Shown here: in pieces, positions 55,721-63,889 of the stretch
How the letters are laid out: each line of letters starts with the position of its first letter
Numbering within the stretch: position 1 is the first letter of the stretch
Source of the DNA: Streptomyces spinosus
GTDB taxonomy: Bacteria > Actinomycetota > Actinomycetes > Streptomycetales > Streptomycetaceae
NCBI RefSeq assembly: GCF_020400655.1
Contig: NZ_JAINRC010000017.1
Location: 1-64,000 of the forward strand
Direction: 5' to 3'
Length of the DNA: 64,000 bases
Position numbers and translations under genes: made by a program
Notes under the pieces: generated by a model
Told to the model about the DNA's origin: nothing
Seen by the model: the letters and a program-made list of their open reading frames with translations, nothing else
Database searches by the model: none

Positions 55721-55766
55721 AAGCGGACAGCACACCCGGGGCCTCTCGTTCGGATCATGCCGGGCT
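55721..55766. repeat. dispersed intergenic repeat, copy 1
   Basis: This ~46-bp stretch resembles 58479-58522: both read GGACAG, then CCCGGGG-CCTC, a variable spot, and CGGATCATGCCGGGCT. Both lie at the 3' end of minus-strand genes. Confidence 0.6.
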
Positions 55767-55777
55767 GATCCGAACGA
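55746..55777. terminator. 12-bp perfect hairpin between convergent genes
   Basis: TCGTTCGGATCA (55746-55757) pairs perfectly with TGATCCGAACGA (55766-55777), loop 8 nt. It lies between the convergent MocR and DMT-exporter genes, 5 bp from the latter's stop, and probably terminates both. Confidence 0.75.
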
Positions 55778-55782
55778 CAGAC

Positions 55783-56616
55783 CTAGTCCGCCGGCGCCTC
55801 CCCGAACCGGGCCAGCGCCAGCGCTCCCGCCACCGCCACCGCGAAGCCCAGCGCCGCGAGCCACCCCAGCCCCTCCCGCGTGCGGTCCCCGAGCCAGACC
55901 ACTCCCACCGCGGCCGGCCCGATCGTCTCACCGAGCACCATCCCGGCCGTCGCGGTCGTCACCGAGCCCCGCTGGAGGGCCGAGGTGAGCAGCAGGAACG
56001 CGGCGCCGCCGCCGAGCAGCAGCGCGTAGGCGGCGGGATTGCCCAGCAGGGGCCCCGGCCGCAGCGAGTCGATCAGCCGTACCGCGACCTCCACCACCCC
56101 GAACCCGAACCCGGCACCGAGCCCCAGCAGCAGCGCCCGGGTCCGGCCGGACAGGCTCCCGCCGACCCCGCCGAGCAGCAGCACGCCCGCCGCCGCCGCG
56201 ACCATGGCGTACCGCAGCCAGTCCGGCCCGCCCCGGTCGCCCTCGGTGCCCGAGGCCAGCCCCAGCATCGCGAGCCCCGCGCACACCACGCCCACGGCGG
56301 CCCACTCCACCCCGCTCAGCCGGACCCGCAGCAGCCGCGCCGCCACCACCGCCGTCACCGCGAGGCTGGCCGCGAGCGCCGCGCCCACCGCGTAGATCGG
56401 CACCGAGCGCAGGGCCGCGATCTGGAGCAGGAACCCCATCCCGTCCAGCGCGAGACCGGCGAGGTACCGCCACTGCCGCAGTGCCCGCAGCAGCAGCGCC
56501 GCGTCCCCGCCGCCACCCCCCTCGGCACCCGCCGCCCGCGCGGCCACCGCCTGCAACACGGTCGCCGTACCGAAGCAGACCGCCGCACCAAGGGCGCACA
56601 CCATTCCAAACAGCAC
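55783..56616 (-). CDS. EamA/DMT-type transporter
   Basis: A 277-residue membrane protein with about nine to ten hydrophobic segments in two similar halves, as in the drug/metabolite transporter superfamily. Examples are GMVCALGAAVCFGTATVLQ at the start and WLAALGFAVAVAGALALAR at the end. The substrate cannot be inferred. It is monocistronic. Confidence 0.85.
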   Translation of the reverse strand: MLFGMVCALGAAVCFGTATVLQAVAARAAGAEGGGGGDAALLLRALRQWRYLAGLALDGMGFLLQIAALRSVPIYAVGAALAASLAVTAVVAARLLRVRLSGVEWAAVGVVCAGLAMLGLASGTEGDRGGPDWLRYAMVAAAAGVLLLGGVGGSLSGRTRALLLGLGAGFGFGVVEVAVRLIDSLRPGPLLGNPAAYALLLGGGAAFLLLTSALQRGSVTTATAGMVLGETIGPAAVGVVWLGDRTREGLGWLAALGFAVAVAGALALARFGEAPAD

Positions 56617-56727
56617 GAAGTGACTCTAGGGGAGGGGCAGATGAAAGGCCCGCCGGGGGGAACACTCACACCGATCTCTAGGCTGGCCGCCGAACACGGC
56701 ATCCGCATCCGACGGGGGAGACACACG

Positions 56728-57150
56728 ATGGACCGCACCCGACGACCACTGCGCTCCGGCACGGTCGTCCTCGGCGGCATGGGCCTGCTGGCCGCCGCGC
56801 TCACCGCCTGCTCGTCCGAACCGGACAAGCGCTGCGTCGACCGGGACAGCTACAACCTCGCCAAGGGGTACAAGGTCGTCTCGGACAAGGAGTGCAAGAC
56901 CACCGGCTCGTCCGGGAAGACGGCGGGCAGGAAGACACCGGGCAGGAAGACGACCGTCAAGAAGAAGACCGACGCCGCCTGGTACTACGAGGGCGACGAG
57001 AAGAACGGCTGGGTCGACGGCGGCTCCTTCACCAAGCCCGGCAAGGGCTCGGGCGGCGGCTCGTCCGACGATGACGACGACCACCACGGCTCAGGCGGCG
57101 GAGTCCACCGCGGTGGCTTCGGCGGCGGCAAGGGCAGCTCCGGCGGCTGA
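56728..57150 (+). CDS. small lipoprotein (YgiB-like partner)
   Basis: A 140-residue lipoprotein. The signal peptide GTVVLGGMGLLAAALTAC ends in the lipobox LTAC. The mature part has CVDRDSYNLAKGYKVVSDKEC, a Lys/Thr-rich stretch (KTAGRKTPGRKTTVKKK), a short DAAWYYEG segment and a Gly/Ser/Asp/His-rich tail. The next gene, 13 bp on, is a glutathionylspermidine-synthase-like enzyme. The order matches E. coli ygiB-ygiC, where the first gene is also a lipoprotein. I infer a functional pair; the role is unknown. Confidence 0.75.
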   Translation: MDRTRRPLRSGTVVLGGMGLLAAALTACSSEPDKRCVDRDSYNLAKGYKVVSDKECKTTGSSGKTAGRKTPGRKTTVKKKTDAAWYYEGDEKNGWVDGGSFTKPGKGSGGGSSDDDDDHHGSGGGVHRGGFGGGKGSSGG

Positions 57151-57163
57151 CCGGAACACGCGC

Positions 57164-58348
57164 ATGGAACGCCGAACCACCACCCCCCGCCCCGGCTGGC
57201 AGCAGACCGTGGAGGCGCAGGGCCTGGTCTACCCGCTCACCCGGCACCCCGACGGCTCGCTGCGCCCCTACTGGGACGAGAGCGCCTACTACGTCTTCAC
57301 CCTGGAGGAGGTGGAGGCGCTGGAGGAGACCGTCGAGGAGCTGCACCGCATGTGCCTGGCCGCCGCCGGGCACATCGTGTCCGAGAACCGCCTCGCGGAC
57401 CTCGGCATCACGGACCCGAGGGTGGCCGCCGCGGTCACCGAGGCCTGGCACCGCCGTGCCGAACTCCCCTCCGTCTACGGCCGTTTCGACCTGCGCTACG
57501 ACGGCACGGGACCGGCCAAGCTGCTGGAGTACAACGCCGACACCCCGACCTCACTGGTGGAGGCCGCCTCCCCGCAGTGGTTCTGGATGGAGGACCGTTT
57601 CCCCGGCGCCGACCAGTGGAACTCCCTGCACGAACGCCTGGTCGACGCCTGGCGCGCCCAGTCCGCGCTGCTGCCTCCGGGCAGCCCGCTGCACTTCGCG
57701 CACTCCTCGGCCGACGAACTCGGCGAGGACCTGATGACGGTCGCCTACCTCAAGGAGACCGCCGAGCAGGCCGGCCTCGCCACCGACTGGCTGGCCATGG
57801 AGGAGATCGGCTGGGACAGCCTCTCCGGCCGTTTCGTCGACAACCGGCTCCGCTTCATCCGCGGCATCTTCAAGCTCTACCCCTGGGAGTGGCTCACCAC
57901 CGACGCCTTCGGCGGACACGTCCTGGACACCCTGGACAACGGCGGCGGCACCGGCAGCACCCTGTGGATCGAACCGGCCTGGAAGATGCTCCTGAGCAAC
58001 AAGGCGCTCCTGGCGATCCTCTGGGAGCTGTACCCCGGCCACCCGAACCTGCTCCCCGCCTACCTGGACGGCCCGCGCGAGCTGACCCGCACGTCCGGCT
58101 ACGTGGCCAAGCCCCTCCTCGGCCGGGAGGGCGAGGGCGTCACGGTGCACGAGCCGGGGTCGGCGGGCCTCCCGCGTGACGAGGCCTGCTGCTACCAGCA
58201 GTTGGCCCCCCTGCCCGCCTTCGACGGCAACCACGTGGTCCTGGGCGCCTGGGTGGTCCGGGACGAACCCGCGGGCCTCGGCATCCGCGAGTCCGCCGGT
58301 CTGATCACCGACGAGTACGCCCGCTTCCTGCCCCATGTGATCCTCTAG
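57164..58348 (+). CDS. glutathionylspermidine synthase-like ATP-grasp ligase (YgiC-like)
   Basis: A 394-residue protein of the GSP_synth/YgiC ATP-grasp family. Conserved stretches include YGRFDLRYDGTGPAKLLEYN, ADTPTSLVEAA and AKPLLGREGEGV near the end. It has no N-terminal amidase domain, so it is the stand-alone ligase type that may join an amine to a carboxylate or peptide. Glutathione is not expected in actinobacteria, so the substrate must differ. The ATG at 57164 is chosen; an earlier in-frame ATG at 57071 lies inside the lipoprotein gene. Confidence 0.88.
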   Translation: MERRTTTPRPGWQQTVEAQGLVYPLTRHPDGSLRPYWDESAYYVFTLEEVEALEETVEELHRMCLAAAGHIVSENRLADLGITDPRVAAAVTEAWHRRAELPSVYGRFDLRYDGTGPAKLLEYNADTPTSLVEAASPQWFWMEDRFPGADQWNSLHERLVDAWRAQSALLPPGSPLHFAHSSADELGEDLMTVAYLKETAEQAGLATDWLAMEEIGWDSLSGRFVDNRLRFIRGIFKLYPWEWLTTDAFGGHVLDTLDNGGGTGSTLWIEPAWKMLLSNKALLAILWELYPGHPNLLPAYLDGPRELTRTSGYVAKPLLGREGEGVTVHEPGSAGLPRDEACCYQQLAPLPAFDGNHVVLGAWVVRDEPAGLGIRESAGLITDEYARFLPHVIL

Positions 58349-58478
58349 GGGCCGTCCGGCGCTGCGCGTCCGCCGCGCGTCGCCCTGCGGGCTCGGCTCC
58401 CCACTGCCTCCGCGGCGTGGGGGGCCCGCTCGCCGCACCCGACGCCGCGCGGCCCGCCCTCCGGACGGGCGACGCCAA

Positions 58479-58522
58479 GGCCGGACAGACCCGGGGGCCT
58501 CTTACACGGATCATGCCGGGCT
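58479..58522. repeat. dispersed intergenic repeat, copy 2
   Basis: Similar to 55721-55766. The last 16 bases (CGGATCATGCCGGGCT, 58507-58522) are identical and overlap the stop and last codons of the TetR gene. Confidence 0.6.
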
Positions 58523-59092
58523 CGCGGGGGCGCACCCGAGCAGCGTCTCCACCGCCGCCCGCGCGTGCCGCGCCGGCGCCGGGTCGCCGGTGACGGCCGC
58601 GGTGACGATGGCTCCCTCGGCGAGCAGGAAGACCGGTTCGGCCACCGGCGCGCCGGTGGCGCCGACCCAGGCCGCCAGCTGGTCGTGGAAGGCCCGCTTG
58701 TGGGCGCGGACCTCCGCCAGGACGGGCTCGGACGACGAGCCGAGTTCGCCGTGGACGTTGATCCAGGCGCAGCCGCGGAAGCCGGGTTCGGCGAACCACG
58801 CGGCGAGCCAGTCGAAGACCGCGAGCACCCGTGCGCGGGGGTCCCGGACGCTCTCCACGTGGGCGGTGAGGTCCGCGCGCCAGCGCCGGTCGCGGTGCCT
58901 GAGCATGGCGACGACCAGGTCCTCCTTGGTCGCGAAGAGCCGGTAGATCCGCTTCAGGGGCAGTCCTGAGGCCTCGCGGACCCGGTCCATGCCGACCGCC
59001 TGGATGCCGTGCGCGTAGAAGAGCGTCTCCGCCGCGTCCAGGAGCGCCGCGCGGTCCAGGCGGTTTCGTTCCTCGGTGACGGCGGCGGGCAT
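58511..59092 (-). CDS. TetR-family repressor
   Basis: A 193-residue TetR-type regulator. Residues ~10-55 form the HTH (LLDAAETLFYAHGIQAVGMDRVREASGLPLKRIYRLFATKEDL region). The rest is a helical ligand domain. The ATG at 59092 has GGAG upstream; the longer version runs through both operators. Two perfect palindromes in the divergent promoter region are its likely binding sites, so it probably represses itself and the SnoaL-like gene. Confidence 0.92.
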   Translation of the reverse strand: MPAAVTEERNRLDRAALLDAAETLFYAHGIQAVGMDRVREASGLPLKRIYRLFATKEDLVVAMLRHRDRRWRADLTAHVESVRDPRARVLAVFDWLAAWFAEPGFRGCAWINVHGELGSSSEPVLAEVRAHKRAFHDQLAAWVGATGAPVAEPVFLLAEGAIVTAAVTGDPAPARHARAAVETLLGCAPASPA

Positions 59093-59101
59093 CGTGGCTC
59101 C

Positions 59102-59131
59102 TTGACGTTGAGAACGGACGTTCTCTATCGT
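59102..59131 (+). promoter_or_regulatory. promoter for the SnoaL-like gene
   Basis: TTGACG (59102-59107) and TATCGT (59126-59131) are separated by 18 bp. The first TetR operator fills the spacer, so repressor binding should block RNA polymerase. Confidence 0.7.
59110..59125. promoter_or_regulatory. TetR operator 1
   Basis: GAGAACG-GA-CGTTCTC, a perfect 7-bp inverted repeat with 2-bp spacer, between the -35 and -10 of the plus-strand promoter. Confidence 0.85.
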
Positions 59132-59144
59132 AGCCGCATCGATG

Positions 59145-59160
59145 GAGAACGGTCGTTCTC
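59145..59160. promoter_or_regulatory. TetR operator 2
   Basis: GAGAACG-GT-CGTTCTC, identical arms to operator 1, with centres 35 bp apart. It lies downstream of the plus-strand -10. Confidence 0.85.
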
Positions 59161-59231
59161 GATATGCGCCGGCATCGCCCCGCGCCGCCCCCGGCGTCGT
59201 TCTCCCCGCACACCGGCCCCAGGAGGTCACC

Positions 59232-59693
59232 GTGTCCGAAGACCGCCCGCCCTACCCGCCGTTCACCCTGGAGACCGCACGCCGGAAGGTGCAGGCGGCC
59301 GAGGACGCATGGAACACCCGCGACCCCCACCGGGTGGCCCTGGCCTACACCCCCGACTCCGTCTGGCGGAACCGGGACCGGTTCGTCACCGGCCGCGACG
59401 AGATCGTCGCCTTCCTCACCGAGAAGTGGGAGCGCGAGCGGGACTACGCGCTGCGCAAGGGCCTGTGGAGCTTCCACGAGAACCGCATCGCCGTCCGCTT
59501 CCAGTACGAGTGCCGCGACGCCGGCGGCCAGTGGTGGCGCTCCTACGGCAACGAGCTGTGGGAGTTCGACGAGCACGGCCTGATGCTCCGCCGCGAGGCC
59601 AGCATCAACGACGTGGCCATCGAGGAGTCCGACCGGCGGATCTTCGGCCCCCGGCCCGCCGGTGAGCACGGCGCCGACTTCCCGCTCCACTGA
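59232..59693 (+). CDS. SnoaL-like/DUF1348 protein
   Basis: A 153-residue NTF2-fold protein of the DUF1348 type: AEDAWNTRDPHRVALAYTPDSVWRNR, then GRDEIVAFLTEKWERE, and RFQYECRDAGGQWWRSYGNE. The family has no fixed reaction; some related SnoaL-like proteins are cyclases or isomerases. The GTG at 59232 has AGGAGG (59221-59226) at good distance. It is divergent from, and probably repressed by, the TetR protein. It is convergent with rocD, 17 bp away. Confidence 0.87.
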   Translation: MSEDRPPYPPFTLETARRKVQAAEDAWNTRDPHRVALAYTPDSVWRNRDRFVTGRDEIVAFLTEKWERERDYALRKGLWSFHENRIAVRFQYECRDAGGQWWRSYGNELWEFDEHGLMLRREASINDVAIEESDRRIFGPRPAGEHGADFPLH

Positions 59694-59710
59694 CCGGACC
59701 CCGTCCCCGA

Positions 59711-60919
59711 TCAGCCCCCGGCCAGCACCGCCCGGAGCTGCTCCACCCCCCAGTCCAGGTCCTCCTCGCCGATCACCAGCGGCGGCGCGATCCGGACGGT
59801 CGGCCCGTGGGTGTCCTTGACCAGGACCCCGCGGGCCAGCAGCCGCTCGCAGACCTCCCGCCCCGTGCCCACCGCCGGGGACACGTCCACCCCGGCCCAC
59901 AGCCCCCGTCCCCGCACCGCCGTCACCCCGCCCGCGGCGAGCAGCTCTCCCAGCCGGCCGTGCAGCCGCTCGCCCAGCCGCGCCGCCCGCTCCTGGTACT
60001 CCCCGGTCCGCAGCATCGCGATCACCTCCAGCGCCACCGCGCAGGCCAGCGCGTTCCCGCCGAACGTCGACCCGTGCTCGCCCGGCCGGTACACCCCGAG
60101 CACCGTCGCGCTCGACACCACGGCCGACACCGGCACGATCCCGCCGCCCAGCGCCTTGCCGAGCAGGTACACGTCCGGCACCACCCCCTCGTGCTCGCAC
60201 GCGAAGGTCCGCCCGGTGCGCCCGAGACCCGACTGGATCTCGTCGGCGACGAAGAGGACGTTCCGCTCACGGGTCAGCTCCCGCACCCCGGCCAGATAAC
60301 CGGCCGGCGGCACGATCACCCCCGACTCGCCCTGGACCGGCTCCAGCAGCACCGCCACCGTGTTCTCCGTCAGCGCCGACCGCATCGCGGTCAGGTCCCC
60401 GTACGGCACGATCTCGAAGCCCGGGGTGTACGGCCCGAAGTCCGCACGGGCCTGCGGATCGGTGGAGAAGCTGATGACCGTCGTCGTACGCCCGTGGAAG
60501 TTGCCGCCCGCCACGACGATCTTCGCCATCTCCGCGGGCACCCCCTTCACCCGGTACCCCCACTTCCGGGCCGTCTTCACCGCGCTCTCCACCGCCTCCG
60601 CCCCCGTGTTCATGGGCAGCACCATCTCCATCCCGCACAGCTCGGCGAGCTGTGCGCAGAAGGCGGCGAACCGGTCGTGGTGGAAGGCGCGGGAGGTCAG
60701 CGTCACCCGGTCCAGCTGCCGCCGGGCCGCCTCGGCCAGCCGCCGGTTGCCGTGCCCGAAGTTCAGCGCCGAGTAGCCGGCCAGCAGATCCAGATAACGC
60801 CGTCCCGCCACGTCCGTCAGCCACGCCCCCTCGCCCGTGGCGATCACCACCGGCAGCGGGTCGTAGGTGGGCGCGCAGTGCGCGCCGGCGGCGGCGATGA
60901 GGTCCTTCGCAGCGGTCAC
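59711..60919 (-). CDS. rocD: ornithine aminotransferase
   Basis: A 402-residue class III aminotransferase. PMNTGAEAVESAVKTARKWGY, GNFHGRTTTVISFS, LFVADEIQSGLGRTG and the PLP Lys in LLGKALGGG fit ornithine 5-aminotransferase. It makes glutamate-5-semialdehyde from ornithine and 2-oxoglutarate, linking arginine/ornithine breakdown to proline and glutamate. The GTG at 60919 has a GGGAGAGG site; an upstream ATG at 60979 lacks one. It is divergent from glyA. Confidence 0.92.
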   Translation of the reverse strand: MTAAKDLIAAAGAHCAPTYDPLPVVIATGEGAWLTDVAGRRYLDLLAGYSALNFGHGNRRLAEAARRQLDRVTLTSRAFHHDRFAAFCAQLAELCGMEMVLPMNTGAEAVESAVKTARKWGYRVKGVPAEMAKIVVAGGNFHGRTTTVISFSTDPQARADFGPYTPGFEIVPYGDLTAMRSALTENTVAVLLEPVQGESGVIVPPAGYLAGVRELTRERNVLFVADEIQSGLGRTGRTFACEHEGVVPDVYLLGKALGGGIVPVSAVVSSATVLGVYRPGEHGSTFGGNALACAVALEVIAMLRTGEYQERAARLGERLHGRLGELLAAGGVTAVRGRGLWAGVDVSPAVGTGREVCERLLARGVLVKDTHGPTVRIAPPLVIGEEDLDWGVEQLRAVLAGG

Positions 60920-61023
60920 GGCCTCTCCCTTCAGAGGACTCGGACACGACGGTGACCTCCTTCTTATCCTCGCTCGCATGGTGGACGCGGGACCTGCCCC
61001 GCGCGGCGCGCCCGGTAGGCTGA

Positions 61024-61110
61024 CGAGCGGGCCGTGACTGGCGCGCTGGGATGGGACGGACCATCAGGGAGCGGCCCGAGCGGGAAGAGTGCCGTGCGCC
61101 TGGGCCGAAC
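61024..61110 (+). ncRNA. ZTP (pfl motif) riboswitch before glyA
   Basis: The leader shows the pfl/ZTP aptamer hallmarks. A paired stem CGGGCCG (61028-61034) with CGGCCCG (61072-61078) encloses CGTGACTGGCGC and a small hairpin GATGG/CCATC followed by AGGGAGC. A downstream arm carries GTGCGCCTGGGC. ZTP riboswitches sense ZMP/ZTP, which rises when 10-formyl-THF is short, and turn on one-carbon genes such as glyA. The match is from recognising the motif, not from a covariance model. Confidence 0.78.
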
Positions 61111-61145
61111 GTGAACGCTGTACGCACACCGTCCGGAGGTCCCCG

Positions 61146-62600
61146 ATGCCCGAGAATTCCGTCTCTCCCTCCACCGAGTCGACCGCCTTCCGTGCCGCCC
61201 TCGACGTGATCCGCGCCGTCGAGCCGCGCGTCGCCGACGCCATCGGCCAGGAGGTCGCCGACCAGCGCGAGATGCTCAAGCTGATCGCCTCGGAGAACTA
61301 CGCCTCCCCGGCGACCCTGCTCGCGATGGGTAACTGGTTCAGCGACAAGTACGCCGAGGGCACCGTCGGCCGCCGCTTCTACGCCGGCTGCCGCAACGTC
61401 GACACCGTCGAGTCCCTCGCCGCCGAACACGCACGCGAACTCTTCGGCGCCCGCCACGCCTACGTCCAGCCGCACTCCGGCATCGACGCCAACCTGGTCG
61501 CCTTCTGGGCCGTCCTCGCCGACCGCGTCGAGGCGCCGTTCCTGGAGAAGGCCGGCGCCCGCCAGGTCAACGACCTGACCGAGGCCGACTGGGCCGAGCT
61601 CCGCCAGGCCTTCGGCAACCAGCGCATGCTCGGCATGTCCCTGGACGCCGGCGGTCACTTGACCCACGGCTTCCGCCCGAACATCTCCGGCAAGATGTTC
61701 GACCAGCGCTCCTACGGCACCGACCCGGCCACCGGCCTCATCGACTACGAGGCGCTGCGCGCCCAGGCCCGCGAGTTCAAGCCGCTGATCATCGTCGCCG
61801 GCTACTCCGCGTACCCCCGCCTGGTGAACTTCCGGATCATGCGCGAGATCGCCGACGAGGTCGGCGCCACCCTCATGGTCGACATGGCGCACTTCGCCGG
61901 CCTGGTGGCGGGCAAGGTCCTCACCGGCGACTTCGACCCGGTCCCGCACGCCCAGATCGTCACCACGACCACCCACAAGTCGCTGCGCGGCCCGCGCGGC
62001 GGCATGGTCCTGTGCGACGACTCCCTCAAGGACCAGGTGGACCGCGGCTGCCCGATGGTCCTCGGCGGCCCGCTCCCGCACGTCATGGCCGCCAAGGCCG
62101 TCGCCCTGGCCGAGGCCCGGCAGCCCGCCTTCCAGGACTACGCCCAGCGCATCGTGGACAACTCCCGCGCCCTCGCCGAAGGCCTGATGCGCCGCGGCGC
62201 CACCCTCGTCACCGGCGGCACCGACAACCACCTGTGCCTGATCGACGTCGCCGGCTCCTACGGCCTCACCGGCCGCCAGGCCGAGGCCGCCCTGCTCGAC
62301 TCCGGCATCGTCACCAACCGCAACGCCATCCCGGCCGACCCCAACGGCGCCTGGTACACCTCCGGCATCCGCATCGGCACCCCGGCGCTCACCACCCGCG
62401 GCCTCGGCACGGCGGAGATGGACGAGGTGGCGGGCCTGATCGACCGCGTCCTCACCACCACCGAGGCGGGCACCACCAAGTCCGGCGCCCCCTCCAAGGC
62501 GGCCCACGTCCTGGACGAGAAGGTCGCCCAGGAGATCTCGCAGAGGGCGACGGACCTGGTGGCGGGCTTCCCCCTCTACCCGGAGGTCGACCTCGGCTGA
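61146..62600 (+). CDS. glyA: serine hydroxymethyltransferase
   Basis: A 484-residue PLP enzyme that interconverts serine and glycine with tetrahydrofolate. LIASENYASPATLLAMGNWFSDKYAEG, the nucleotide loop MVDMAHFAGLVA and the PLP Lys in TTTTHKSLRGPRGG are clear. It is longer than E. coli GlyA (417), with insertions around 130-190 and a C-terminal extension. The ATG at 61146 has GGAGG just upstream, where the ZTP riboswitch could act. A strong terminator follows. Confidence 0.96.
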   Translation: MPENSVSPSTESTAFRAALDVIRAVEPRVADAIGQEVADQREMLKLIASENYASPATLLAMGNWFSDKYAEGTVGRRFYAGCRNVDTVESLAAEHARELFGARHAYVQPHSGIDANLVAFWAVLADRVEAPFLEKAGARQVNDLTEADWAELRQAFGNQRMLGMSLDAGGHLTHGFRPNISGKMFDQRSYGTDPATGLIDYEALRAQAREFKPLIIVAGYSAYPRLVNFRIMREIADEVGATLMVDMAHFAGLVAGKVLTGDFDPVPHAQIVTTTTHKSLRGPRGGMVLCDDSLKDQVDRGCPMVLGGPLPHVMAAKAVALAEARQPAFQDYAQRIVDNSRALAEGLMRRGATLVTGGTDNHLCLIDVAGSYGLTGRQAEAALLDSGIVTNRNAIPADPNGAWYTSGIRIGTPALTTRGLGTAEMDEVAGLIDRVLTTTEAGTTKSGAPSKAAHVLDEKVAQEISQRATDLVAGFPLYPEVDLG

Positions 62601-62619
62601 GGCGCCCGGAAGGGGCGCT

Positions 62620-62658
62620 GGGGACCGCGCGACCGGCCAGGACCGGTCCGCGGTCCCC
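62620..62658 (+). terminator. terminator after glyA
   Basis: GGGGACCGCG (62620-62629) pairs with CGCGGTCCCC (62649-62658), and inside it GACCGG (62631-62636) pairs with CCGGTC (62643-62648). The result is about 16 bp with a one-base bulge. It separates glyA from trpS. Confidence 0.8.
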
Positions 62659-62722
62659 ACGCACCGCGCCACCCCCCACCTCTCGGGCCGACGACACCCC
62701 GGCCGATGAGAGAATGGGTCAC

Positions 62723-63739
62723 ATGGCTTCCGCTGACCGTCCCCGCGTGCTGTCCGGCATCCAGCCCACCGCCGGCTCGTTCCACCTCGGCAACTACCTC
62801 GGCGCCGTCCGCCAGTGGGTGGCACTCCAGGAGTCCCACGACGCGTTCTACATGGTCGTCGACCTGCACGCGATCACGGTCCCGCAGGACCCGCGGGAGC
62901 TGCGCGCCAACACCCGGCTCGCCGCCGCCCAGCTGCTGGCCGCCGGGCTGGACCCGGACCGCTGCACGCTCTTCGTGCAGAGCCACGTCCCCGAGCACGC
63001 CCAGCTCGCCTGGATCATGAACTGCCTCACCGGCTTCGGCGAGGCCAGCCGCATGACCCAGTTCAAGGACAAGTCCGCCAAGCAGGGCGCGGACCGCGCC
63101 TCCGTCGGCCTCTTCACGTACCCGATCCTCCAGGTCGCGGACATCCTGCTGTACCAGGCGAACGAGGTGCCCGTCGGCGAGGACCAGCGCCAGCACATCG
63201 AACTGACCCGCGACCTCGCCGAGCGCTTCAACGGCCGCTTCGGCGACACCTTCACGATCCCGAAGCCGTACATCCTCAAGGAGACGGCGAAGATCTACGA
63301 CCTCCAGGACCCGACGGTCAAGATGAGCAAGTCGGCGTCCACGCCGAAGGGCCTCATCAACCTCCTCGACGAGCCGAAGGCCACGGCCAAGAAGGTCAAG
63401 AGCGCCGTCACGGACACCGACACGGTGATCCGCTACGACGCCGAGAACAAGCCCGGCGTCTCCAACCTCCTCACCATCTACTCCACGCTCACCGGCAGGA
63501 CGGTCGCGGAGCTGGAGCGGGAGTACGAGGGCAAGATGTACGGCGCGCTCAAGACCGACCTCGCCGAGGTCATGGTCGAGTTCGTCACGCCGTTCCGCGA
63601 GCGCACCCAGCAGTACCTGGACGACTCCGAGACGCTCGACGCGGTCCTCGCCAAGGGCGCGGAGAAGGCGCGTGCCGTCGCCGCCGAGACCCTCGCGCAG
63701 GCGTACGACCGCGTGGGCTTCCTCCCCGCCAAGCACTGA
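62723..63739 (+). CDS. trpS: tryptophanyl-tRNA synthetase
   Basis: A 338-residue class Ic aminoacyl-tRNA synthetase that charges tRNA-Trp. GIQPTAGSFHLGNYLG holds the HIGH-equivalent HLGN, LLYQANEVPVGEDQRQHIEL is the tryptophan pocket, and KMSKS is intact. I chose the ATG at 62723; an ATG at 62714 adds three residues and is also possible. It stands alone between the glyA terminator and the RNA-ligase-like gene. Confidence 0.95.
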   Translation: MASADRPRVLSGIQPTAGSFHLGNYLGAVRQWVALQESHDAFYMVVDLHAITVPQDPRELRANTRLAAAQLLAAGLDPDRCTLFVQSHVPEHAQLAWIMNCLTGFGEASRMTQFKDKSAKQGADRASVGLFTYPILQVADILLYQANEVPVGEDQRQHIELTRDLAERFNGRFGDTFTIPKPYILKETAKIYDLQDPTVKMSKSASTPKGLINLLDEPKATAKKVKSAVTDTDTVIRYDAENKPGVSNLLTIYSTLTGRTVAELEREYEGKMYGALKTDLAEVMVEFVTPFRERTQQYLDDSETLDAVLAKGAEKARAVAAETLAQAYDRVGFLPAKH

Positions 63740-63889
63740 GGCGTACGACCGCACGGGTCCGCCGCGGGCAGAGCGCTGCACATCACTTCCGCCGCGCCTG
63801 CCCGAAGGACATCCGTGGCCGTACAGTCGATAGCCGACGGCCGGGACGAGACGGCCGAGAAGACGACAGACGCGACGACAGGAGACGAC

